In this document: positions 16,933-25,100 of the stretch, in pieces
Numbering within the stretch: position 1 is the first letter of the stretch
Layout of the letters: every line of letters starts with the position of its first letter
Assembly: GCA_947174615.1 (NCBI GenBank)
Contig: CAMWJQ010000002.1
Location: 1-30,571, forward strand
Origin: an uncultured Lachnospiraceae bacterium
GTDB lineage: Bacteria > Bacillota > Clostridia > Lachnospirales > Lachnospiraceae
Reading direction: 5' to 3'
DNA: 30,571 bases
The notes under the pieces: generated by a model
Told to the model about the DNA's origin: nothing
The model's database searches: none
What the model saw: the letters and a program-made list of their open reading frames with translations, nothing else
Position numbers and translations under genes: made by a program

Positions 16933-18348
16933 ATGCATTTTTTACTTTTTGGTACAGGTGATTATTATAACAGGTTAAAAAAATGGTTTCCCAGAGAGAA
17001 TGTTCTGGCGCTGCTTGATAATTCTCCTGTCATGCAGCATACCTTCGTCGATGGAATAGAGGTTTTGCCGCCGTCGGAGGGGATAAAGCTGGATTATGAC
17101 AGTATTGTCATTTTAAGTTTTTACATAAAGGAAATGCGGCAGCAGCTTTTGGAACTTGGTGCGGAAGAGCGCAGAATCGTGCATTTTTATGATCTGCACT
17201 GGCTGATATATAATGATTTCGTCAAAAGGGATATACAATATTATGCATGTGCGGACAAAATGATTCTGTCTGCTAACAAGGAGCATAATAGAATTTTGCT
17301 CCTGTCACATGATCTGGAACTGGGCGGACCGGCTCTGGCATTATTTCATGCTGCAAAAGTATTGAAGAATAATGGTTATCAGGTAATGGTAGCTTCTATG
17401 CTGGATGGTCTGTTAAGAGATAAATTACTGCAGGAGACAATTCCTGTGGTGGTGGATGTGAATCTTCAGATAGAAACGATGGTGAATGCGGATTGGATTC
17501 ATGGATTTGATTTCATTCTGTGCAATACAGTCAACTATCATGTGTTTTTGACAGAGCGTGATGAGAATGTACCAGTTCTCTGGTGGCTTCATGATTCTGA
17601 ATTTTTTTATCACGGTGTCAGACAGGAAGTTTTACGATTGATCAGTACAGATCATCTTACAGCCTGTTCTGTTGGAAGAGTCCCGGCACAAGCAGTTCAT
17701 GCATTTTTGCCGAAACTGCCTGTGAAGGAGCTGCTATATGGAGTCGAGGATACTGTATGCGGGAAGGATGATGTGATGCATGATGATGAGGCGCAGGATA
17801 AAATCCGCTTTGTTACAATCGGCTACATAGAGAACAGGAAGGGACAGGATATTTTAATACAGGCTGTCAGATTACTGCCAGAGGAACTAAGGCGGAAGGC
17901 TGAATTTTATCTGGTGGGGCAGAAATCTTCTATGTTTGCGGCTAAACTGTTAGAGCAGACACGGGATATGAAGGAGATTATTTTCACCGGAACGATGCAC
18001 AGACAGTGTATCAATGATGTATTAAGGAAGGCGCATGTGATGATTTGTCCGTCGAGGGAAGATCCAATGCCTACGGTCTGTGCAGAGGCCATGATGCATT
18101 CTGTGCCCTGCATTTTATCGGATGCAGCAGGTACGGCAGCATACGTGAAGGATGGCAGGAACGGGCTTGTGTTTCATAGTGAAAATGTACAGGAACTTTC
18201 GGAAAAAATGAAATGGTGTATGTCTCATATGAAGCAGTTAAAGAAAATGGGTGAGGAATCCAGAAAGGTATATGAGACGTATTTTTCAATGGGGGTATTT
18301 GAGAAGAATCTTATGGAGATTGTAAAAAAGAGCATTTCTCAATCCTGA
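16933..18348 (+). CDS. GT4 glycosyltransferase with N-terminal Rossmann-like domain
   Basis: A 471-residue protein with the domain order reversed from its neighbours. The ATG at 16933 has AGAGGAGGG seven bases upstream and begins directly at the first strand of the module: MHFLLFGTGDYYNRL, VLALLDNS, GIEVLPPSEG and IVILSF. From about residue 120 a GT-B transferase follows: ILLLSHDLELGGPALALFH, which is typical of GT4 acceptor domains. VTIGYIENRKGQDI opens the donor domain and CPSREDPMPTVCAEAM carries the E-x(n)-E donor site. An ATG at 16870 would overlap the previous gene and lacks such a site. The module's presence at either end of the chain argues that it is an independent unit rather than part of the transferase fold. 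Confidence 0.85.
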   Translation: MHFLLFGTGDYYNRLKKWFPRENVLALLDNSPVMQHTFVDGIEVLPPSEGIKLDYDSIVILSFYIKEMRQQLLELGAEERRIVHFYDLHWLIYNDFVKRDIQYYACADKMILSANKEHNRILLLSHDLELGGPALALFHAAKVLKNNGYQVMVASMLDGLLRDKLLQETIPVVVDVNLQIETMVNADWIHGFDFILCNTVNYHVFLTERDENVPVLWWLHDSEFFYHGVRQEVLRLISTDHLTACSVGRVPAQAVHAFLPKLPVKELLYGVEDTVCGKDDVMHDDEAQDKIRFVTIGYIENRKGQDILIQAVRLLPEELRRKAEFYLVGQKSSMFAAKLLEQTRDMKEIIFTGTMHRQCINDVLRKAHVMICPSREDPMPTVCAEAMMHSVPCILSDAAGTAAYVKDGRNGLVFHSENVQELSEKMKWCMSHMKQLKKMGEESRKVYETYFSMGVFEKNLMEIVKKSISQS

Positions 18349-18419
18349 TTGATATGACCGTCAAAGCGGGCAGATGGGGACTTGAGTGTCATTGGTTTGA
18401 GGGTGGAGAGCATAAGGGA

Positions 18420-20474
18420 ATGGATAACTTGAAACAGAGTTTTATTGAATATATTGATTGTCCGATTGCATTATATGGGCTTGGAATCGAAACAGAAAAA
18501 GTGCTGTCTATACTGGAGGGGACATTTCATATTGTTGGGCTGCTGGATAGTTTTCAGGAAGAAGGGTACATTTACGGCAAACGCATTATATCTTTATGTG
18601 ACTGTGCGCAGGAAGGTGTAAAACTGATTATTGTCGTAGCGCGACCTGGTTCGTGCAGGGCGATAGCTAAAAAAATTGGGAAATATTGTGTTGGGCATCA
18701 AATGAAATTGACGGATGTCAGGGGCAGAGACTTATGCGGGGCACAGCAGGGTACATATCATTTTTCAGGACAGGGAATGACCAGAAATCAGCTGGCAGGG
18801 CTGGCTGATGACAAAGATGCAGTCAGTTTTGATTTATTTGATACACTGATCATGCGTCAGGTTCTTTTCCCGTCGGATGTAGCGGAGCTGACAGAAAACA
18901 GGTTCAGGAAAAAGGGTATTTATATAGAAAATTTTCTGCAAAAAAGGCAGCAGGCTGAAAAAGAATTATCCAAAGATCGTGCCCCTACGTTATTAAACAT
19001 CTATCAATATGTGTTAGCGCATTCTTCGGGCATTTTGACCAGTGCGGAGGAACTGGCACAGATGGAATGGGAAACAGATTGCGGGCTGGTGGCGCCAAGA
19101 CAGGAAATGGCGGATTTTGCCGCAGAAATTTATAGGAAAGGGAAGTTGGTATATATTACAACAGATACTTATTATAGCAGGAACCAAATAGAGCAGCTGC
19201 TTGCAAAATGCGGTATTACCTGCTATACGGATATCTTGGCATCCTGTGAATATAATACGGGAAAAACACAAAGGCTTTTCTATCATTTGAAGAATAGGCT
19301 GCAGGAAAATACTTGTGTTCATATAGGGGATGACCTGGCGGCTGACGTGGAAAGCGCCGACAGGTGTGGGATTTTGGGCTGTCAGATTTACAGCGGAATT
19401 GATTTGTTCGAGATGACAGGTTATCTTGGCATGTGGGAATATACCGAAAGTCTGTCGTCAAGGATAAAGCTTGGCATGTTTGTGGCAAGGTTATTTAACA
19501 GTCCGTTTCAGTTTGAAACGCAAAATATGCAGCTGGGTGTCTGCAGCGCATATGATGTCGGCTATCTTTTTATGGCGCCGGTTATAACAGATTTTGTATT
19601 TTGGTTCAGAAAGCAGGTTCTTGAAAAAAATATCAAAAATGTCTGGTTTTGTGCGAGGGATGGTTATCTGATAAAAAAGCTTTATGATATGTTATGCGGT
19701 GATGAATTGTCTGTTTATTTTCTCTCTTCGCGTGTTGCGGCCATCAGGGCAGGGATTGAGGATGAAGCAGATATTGCGTATGTGGATACAATGAAATTTG
19801 GCGGTACATTATCTGGTCAGCTGCGGGAACGGTTTGGAATCGATGTGAAGGAGGAAGCGTTAACAGGAAAAAAGCTGGTTGATTTTTCGCAGGATATCAT
19901 AGAAAAGACCAAAGAAAAAAGGCTCTATTATCAAAAATATATTAAGAGTATTCCAAATGTACCAGGAGATATCGCTTTTTTTGACTTTGTGGCAAAAGGT
20001 ACCTGCCAGATGTATGTCAACAGACTTGTGGACCACAGGCTGAAAGGGCTGTATTTTCTTCAGATAGAAAAATCGTTTATGAAAGATAAGGCGCTTGACA
20101 TTACGGCATTTTACGAGGAGGATGAATTGCGGGAAAATGCCATCTATGAGGATTATTATATTCTGGAGACCGTTCTGACTTCTCAGGAACCATCTATCGT
20201 GGGATTTCGTGAAGATGGAACACCATGCTATAACCATGAAACAAGAACACAGCAGGAGCTTGGGTGTGTTGAAAAAATGCAGGCGGGAGTCATAGATTAT
20301 TTTCAGATATATTGCAGTTTGTGTGCGGACGACGAAACAGAGGCGGACCAGAAACTGGACGAGAATCTTTTGAATCAGATACACCATATTAAGATTTGGG
20401 ATGAGGATTTCTGGGCGTTGAAGGTGGAGGATGCTTTTTTTAACAGGATGACGGATATGTCTGATCTTGTATAG
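18420..20474 (+). CDS. HAD-domain protein with N-terminal Rossmann-like domain
   Basis: A 684-residue protein. The first ~95 residues repeat the module: CPIALYGLGIETEKVLSIL, IVGLLDS, KRIISLCDC and LIIVVARPG. A HAD-type domain follows at about 130-330. Motif I is SFDLFDTLI (nucleophile Asp138), motif II lies in YITTDTYYS (about 246-254), a lysine sits in NTGKTQRLF (about 282), and motif IV is HIGDDLAADVESA. The second aspartate of the usual DxD is phenylalanine, as in DLFDTL-type HADs. This resembles COG5610-type predicted hydrolases found beside glycosyltransferases. The last 340 residues have no motif I recognise. The start at 18420 has GGAGAG nine bases upstream. An ATG at 18354 has only a weak site. 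It may act on a phosphorylated sugar or lipid, which is inference. Confidence 0.78.
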   Translation: MDNLKQSFIEYIDCPIALYGLGIETEKVLSILEGTFHIVGLLDSFQEEGYIYGKRIISLCDCAQEGVKLIIVVARPGSCRAIAKKIGKYCVGHQMKLTDVRGRDLCGAQQGTYHFSGQGMTRNQLAGLADDKDAVSFDLFDTLIMRQVLFPSDVAELTENRFRKKGIYIENFLQKRQQAEKELSKDRAPTLLNIYQYVLAHSSGILTSAEELAQMEWETDCGLVAPRQEMADFAAEIYRKGKLVYITTDTYYSRNQIEQLLAKCGITCYTDILASCEYNTGKTQRLFYHLKNRLQENTCVHIGDDLAADVESADRCGILGCQIYSGIDLFEMTGYLGMWEYTESLSSRIKLGMFVARLFNSPFQFETQNMQLGVCSAYDVGYLFMAPVITDFVFWFRKQVLEKNIKNVWFCARDGYLIKKLYDMLCGDELSVYFLSSRVAAIRAGIEDEADIAYVDTMKFGGTLSGQLRERFGIDVKEEALTGKKLVDFSQDIIEKTKEKRLYYQKYIKSIPNVPGDIAFFDFVAKGTCQMYVNRLVDHRLKGLYFLQIEKSFMKDKALDITAFYEEDELRENAIYEDYYILETVLTSQEPSIVGFREDGTPCYNHETRTQQELGCVEKMQAGVIDYFQIYCSLCADDETEADQKLDENLLNQIHHIKIWDEDFWALKVEDAFFNRMTDMSDLV

Positions 20475-20581
20475 CGCAGGAAATCAGGCTGTGCAGTTTG
20501 ATTCTGGTGAAAAGTATATGATTATGCGTGCTGAATAACGCTGGAGGATTACAAGGATTGGGAAACAGGAGGAAGTATAAA

Positions 20582-21244
20582 ATGTACTTTGAATTGATGG
20601 CATCAATGATGTGTGCCAATTATGGAAATCTGGAAAATGAGATCAGACAGCTTGAGGAGGGCGGTATTGATTCTTTCCATATCGATATTATGGACGGACG
20701 TTATGTCCCGAACTATGCCATGTCCTTAAATGATATGCGCTACATTGCATCTGTGGCAAAGAAACCTTTAGATGTGCACCTGATGGTAGAACATCCTAAT
20801 AATACGATAGAGCTGTTTATTAATGCACTAAGGGCAGGAGATACTATTTACATCCATCCAGAGGCGGAGTATCATCCCTCTACGACCCTGCAGAAGATTA
20901 TTAATGCAAAGTTGATACCGGGGATTGCAATCAATCCGGGAACCAGTGTAGAGACGGTCATGGAGATGCTGCGCATCGTCAAAAAGGTATTGGTGATGAC
21001 AGTGAATCCTGGTAACGCGGGACAGATGTTTATGCCCTATGTAGGAAAGAAAATCACAAAGCTTCTGTCCTTAAAGGATGAAATGCATTTTGAACTGTAC
21101 TGGGATGGAGCCTGCAGTGCCGATAAAATACTGGAATTTGCGCCCAAGGGGGTTGATGGCTTTGTATTGGGTTCCTCTTTACTATTTGGCAAGAAGAAGC
21201 CGTATGGTGAAATTTTAAAAGGGATCCGCGACTTAAAATTCTGA
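20582..21244 (+). CDS. Ribulose-phosphate 3-epimerase family protein
   Basis: A 220-residue TIM-barrel protein of the RPE family (PF00834), which interconverts ketose phosphates at C3. The metal ligands are in place: HIDIMDG (His33, Asp35), DVHLMVE (His66) and the final aspartate in YWDGA (Asp175). VNPGNAGQMF fits the phosphate-side loop. The usual VDGG is changed to WDGA, and the usual SADF near the start is CANY, so substrate preference may differ from housekeeping RPE. The ATG at 20582 follows AGGAGG by nine bases. The 107-base gap upstream holds no recognisable gene. The next gene is an IspD/TarI-like cytidylyltransferase 20 bases away, which suggests that this enzyme supplies a sugar phosphate for a CDP-activated precursor. 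Confidence 0.85.
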   Translation: MYFELMASMMCANYGNLENEIRQLEEGGIDSFHIDIMDGRYVPNYAMSLNDMRYIASVAKKPLDVHLMVEHPNNTIELFINALRAGDTIYIHPEAEYHPSTTLQKIINAKLIPGIAINPGTSVETVMEMLRIVKKVLVMTVNPGNAGQMFMPYVGKKITKLLSLKDEMHFELYWDGACSADKILEFAPKGVDGFVLGSSLLFGKKKPYGEILKGIRDLKF

Positions 21245-21264
21245 GAAACCGGAGGTCGGAAGCA

Positions 21265-21963
21265 GTGGTAACAGCATTGATTCTGTCAGGCGGCAGTGGC
21301 ACCCGCCTGGGGGCAGATATTCCAAAACAATACATAAAGGTTTATGACAGACCTGTCATATCATACTGCATCGAGCAGTTGTCCCGCCATGAAAAAATTG
21401 ATGGGATACAGATCGTGGCGGCACCGCAGTGGCAGGAAACGATACTGGGATGTCTGAAACAGTACGATAAAAATAAGAAGTTCTGCAAATTTTCAACTCC
21501 TGGTGAAAATAGGCAGCTTTCCATATATAATGGATTAATGGATATCAGAAGTTATGCAGGTGATTCGGACATCGTAATGATACATGATGCGGCGAGACCA
21601 TTCCTTTCCGCTCAGATGATAACAGACAGCCTGAATGCAATACAGGGTCATGATGGTGTGCTGCCTGTGCTTTCTATGACAGATACCATCTACAAAAGCA
21701 CAGATGGGAGGCAGATCAGCGCGCTGATTAACAGGAGTGAGGTCTATGCAGGGCAGGCGCCGGAAACCTTTCGTCTGGGAAAATACTACGAGGCGAACAA
21801 AAGACTGTTTCCAGACAGAATACGTGAGATTTATGGTTCGACAGAACCGGCAGTACTGGCAGGGTTGGATGTTGTTATGATACCGGGAGACGAGCAAAAT
21901 ATGAAGATAACAACACAGACAGATTTAGAGCATGTTTGTGAGCGGCTTCGAGGATACAACTAG
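21265..21963 (+). CDS. IspD/TarI-like cytidylyltransferase
   Basis: A 232-residue enzyme that should transfer CMP from CTP to a phosphorylated polyol or sugar. ILSGGSGTRLGADIPKQY (about 6-23) is the CTP-binding loop with the catalytic Arg and Lys. DAARPF (108-113) and QAPETFR are the other signatures of the IspD/TarI family. The GTG start at 21265 is preceded by GGAGGT at eight bases spacing. The housekeeping enzyme IspD makes CDP-methylerythritol, and TarI makes CDP-ribitol for teichoic acids. The neighbouring RPE-like gene and the glycan cluster favour a TarI-like role, but no TarJ-type reductase is seen beside it. It is the last gene before a strong terminator-like hairpin. Confidence 0.83.
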   Translation: MVTALILSGGSGTRLGADIPKQYIKVYDRPVISYCIEQLSRHEKIDGIQIVAAPQWQETILGCLKQYDKNKKFCKFSTPGENRQLSIYNGLMDIRSYAGDSDIVMIHDAARPFLSAQMITDSLNAIQGHDGVLPVLSMTDTIYKSTDGRQISALINRSEVYAGQAPETFRLGKYYEANKRLFPDRIREIYGSTEPAVLAGLDVVMIPGDEQNMKITTQTDLEHVCERLRGYN

Positions 21964-21990
21964 GAAGTTAAAAAAATTCGCAAGAAACAC

Positions 21991-22019
21991 TTTACAAATT
22001 CCCTAAAATTTTTTATAAT
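21991..22019 (+). promoter_or_regulatory. Sigma-A-type promoter upstream of gltB
   Basis: TTTACA at 21991-21996 and a perfect TATAAT at 22014-22019 are separated by 17 bases. Transcription should start near 22026. This is about 105 bases before the gltB start codon and about 30 bases before the hairpin at 22056. It lies just after the end of the glycan cluster, so gltBD would not need to rely on that operon. Confidence 0.7.
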
Positions 22020-22055
22020 GTGAAAAGCATATAGAAACAAAATATAGGATTTCAG

Positions 22056-22098
22056 GCAGCCAAAGACGGTTCACACTGTTTTTTGGCTGCTCTTTTTT
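22056..22098 (+). terminator. Strong hairpin with T-tract between the gltB promoter and gltB
   Basis: GCAGCCAAA at 22056-22064 pairs perfectly with TTTGGCTGC at 22082-22090. The stem can extend inward through several pairs to a six-base loop TTCACA, with one bulge and G-T pairs. A run TCTTTTTT follows at once. It would end transcripts coming from the glycan cluster. Because it also lies downstream of the promoter at 21991, it would stop or attenuate the gltB transcript too, unless it is opened. The reverse strand has no T-run, so it acts in one direction. Confidence 0.75.
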
Positions 22099-22131
22099 GT
22101 CAAAAGTGAGTAGAGAGAAGGAGAGAATGAG

Positions 22132-25100
22132 ATGTTTGATGCAAAGATGAATGTTCCCGAAGCGCCGCTTCACAGGGCAGAATTTGAACATGACAACTGC
22201 GGGATTGGTGCGGTGGTCAACATCAAGGGGGAAAAGACGCGTGAGACCGTGGAGAATGCCCTGAAAATCGTAGAGAATCTGGAGCACAGAGCCGGAAAGG
22301 ATGCAGAGGGAAAGACTGGTGACGGCGTAGGCATTCTAGTCCAGATTTGTCATGACTTTTTTGTCAGGGTCACAACCTCCCTTGGAATTGCACTTGGCGG
22401 TGAGCGGGAATACGGTGTGGGGATGTTCTTTTTTCCGCAGGATGAACTTAAGAGAAATCAGTCAAAAAAGATGTTTGAGATCATTGTTGAGAAGGAAGGT
22501 CTGGAATTTCTAGGATGGCGTGAAGTGCCCTGTGTACCAGCGGTTCTTGGGCATAAGGCGATAGAGTGTATGCCATGCATCATGCAGGCATTTGTAAAGA
22601 AACCTGCAGCGGTGGAAAAGGGACTTTCCTTTGACAGAAAACTCTACATTGTAAGACGGGTTTTTGAGCAGAGTTCTGATAATACCTATGTGGTATCGTT
22701 AAGCAGCAGGACGATCGTATATAAGGGAATGTTTCTTGTCAATCAGCTTAGGACTTTCTTTAAGGATTTACAGAGTGAAGATTATGTATCTGCAATTGCG
22801 ATTGTTCACTCGCGTTTTTCGACCAATACGAATCCGAGCTGGGAACGGGCGCATCCGAATCGGTTTATTGTACATAACGGTGAGATCAACACGATTCGCG
22901 GCAATGTGGATAAGATGCTTGCCCGCGAGGAAAATATGGAATCTGCATTCTTGAGTCATGAATTTCATAAGGTGTTACCTGTGGTTAATGCGCAGGGTTC
23001 CGATTCTGCCATGCTTGACAACACACTGGAGTTTCTGGTGATGAGCGGCATGGAGCTTCCGCTTGCAGTGATGATTACAATTCCGGAGCCGTGGGCAAAC
23101 AATAAAACGATGTCCCAGTCCAAGAAGGATTTCTATCAGTACTATGCAACGATGATGGAACCTTGGGATGGTCCGGCGTCCATACTTTTTTCAGATGGAG
23201 ATATCATGGGAGCCGTACTTGACCGGAACGGACTCAGACCGTCCCGTTACTACATTACTTCGGATGACCAGCTCGTCTTGTCCTCAGAGGTTGGTGTGCT
23301 TCCGATTGACGCATCCAAGATTATCAAGAAGGATAGACTGCGTCCGGGCAAAATGCTGCTGGTGGATACGGTCAAGGGTGAAGTAGTTGATGATGACACC
23401 CTCAAGGAAAAATACGCAAAGAGTCATCCTTATGGGGAATGGCTGGATTCAAATCTTGTCACGTTGAAGGAGTTAAAGATACCAAATGTGAGAGTGCCTG
23501 CGTTTTCTGACGAGGAGAGACAGCGTATGCAGAAGGCATTTGGCTATACTTATGATGAGCTCAAGACCAGTATCCTGCCGATGGCGAAAAATGGCGGGGA
23601 AAGTATTGGCGCAATGGGGGTTGACACGCCGATTCCAGTGCTGTCTAAGACGCATCATCAATTGTCACATTATTTTAAGCAGCAGTTTGCACAAGTGACA
23701 AATCCTCCGATTGATGCAATTCGTGAAGAAGTGGTGACATCGACAACAGTTTATATTGGAAAGGATGGAAACCTATTACATGATACAGAAAAAAACTGTA
23801 ATGTGCTAAAGGTCAATAATCCGATTCTGACGATCACAGACCTCTTAAAAATTAAGAATATGAAGCGTGAAGGCTTTAAGGTCGAAGTCATTCCAATCAT
23901 CTATTATAAAAACACCAGTTTGGAACGCGCGATTGATCATCTGTATGTAGAGGCTGACCGCGCATACAGAGAGGGTGTGAATATCATGATTCTCTCAGAC
24001 CGTGGCGTGGACGAGAACCATGTGGCGATCCCGTCTTTACTCGCAGTGTCCGCAATGCAGAAACATTTGATCCGCACCAAAAAACGGACGAGTGTCGCGC
24101 TGATTATCGAGTCTGCAGAGCCAAGGGAGGTACATGATTTTGCGGCGCTTATCGGCTATGGCGCCTGTGCGGTAAATCCGTATCTGGCGCAGGAATCCAT
24201 CAAGGAGCTGATTGACAACGGGATGTTGGATAAGGATTATCACGCCGCCGTTGACGACTATAATGATGCAATTCTGCACGGGATTGTTAAGATTGCGTCC
24301 AAAATGGGTATTTCTACGATCCAGTCTTATCAGGGGTCCCAGATTTTTGAGGCAATCGGCATTGATGCGGAGGTGGTGAGCAAGTATTTTACCAACACCG
24401 TTTGCAGAGTGGGCGGTATTACCTTGCAGGACATTGCAAAGGAAGTTGATGAGCTGCACTCGCTGGCTTTTGATCCGCTTGGGCTTGCGACGGATCTGAC
24501 ACTCGACAGTCCCGGGCAGCATAAATCGCGTGGCGGCGGAGAGGAGCATCTGTACAATCCTGCCACGATTCATATGCTGCAGCAATCCACTCAGAGAGGA
24601 GATTATGATCTGTTTAAACAGTATTCAAGTCTGATTGATGACGAGAACCGCGTTCGGAATATTCGGGGACTGATGGATTTTAACTATCCCCAAAAGAGTA
24701 TTCCCATCGACGAGGTTGAGAGTGTGGAGAGCATCGTTACCCGTTTCAAGACAGGGGCAATGTCCTATGGATCAATCTCAAAAGAGGCGCATGAGACGCT
24801 TGCAGTCGCGATGAATCTGCTTCACGGCAAATCTAATTCCGGCGAGGGCGGTGAGGAGTTAGACCGCATGAATGTTGGTTCAGATGGATTGAACCGCTGT
24901 TCAGCGATTAAGCAGGTAGCAAGCGGACGGTTTGGCGTCACCAGCAAATATCTGGTGAGCGCACAGGAAATTCAGATTAAGATGGCGCAGGGGGCAAAGC
25001 CTGGCGAGGGCGGACATCTGCCAGCGGGCAAGGTGTATCCGTGGGTGGCTAAGACAAGGCACTCCACACCCGGCGTCGGTTTGATCTCGCCGCCGCCGCA

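Noticed and set aside
19860..20387. Antisense frame of 175 codons opposite the HAD protein gene
   Set aside because: It lies fully within a well-supported longer gene and shows only hydrophobic low-complexity sequence of the kind expected from reverse-reading acidic codons.
21967..21977. A-tract after the cytidylyltransferase as a phase-variable homopolymer
   Set aside because: It is intergenic, only seven A long, and not placed in a promoter spacer or a coding start.
22026..22098. ANTAR-type dual hairpin target in the gltB leader
   Set aside because: Only one convincing hairpin is present. Its six-base loop TTCACA lacks the A at position 1 and G at position 4 expected for ANTAR targets.
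24037..24585. Antisense frame of 182 codons inside gltB
   Set aside because: It lies within the conserved central and FMN region of gltB and is a by-product of codon use there.
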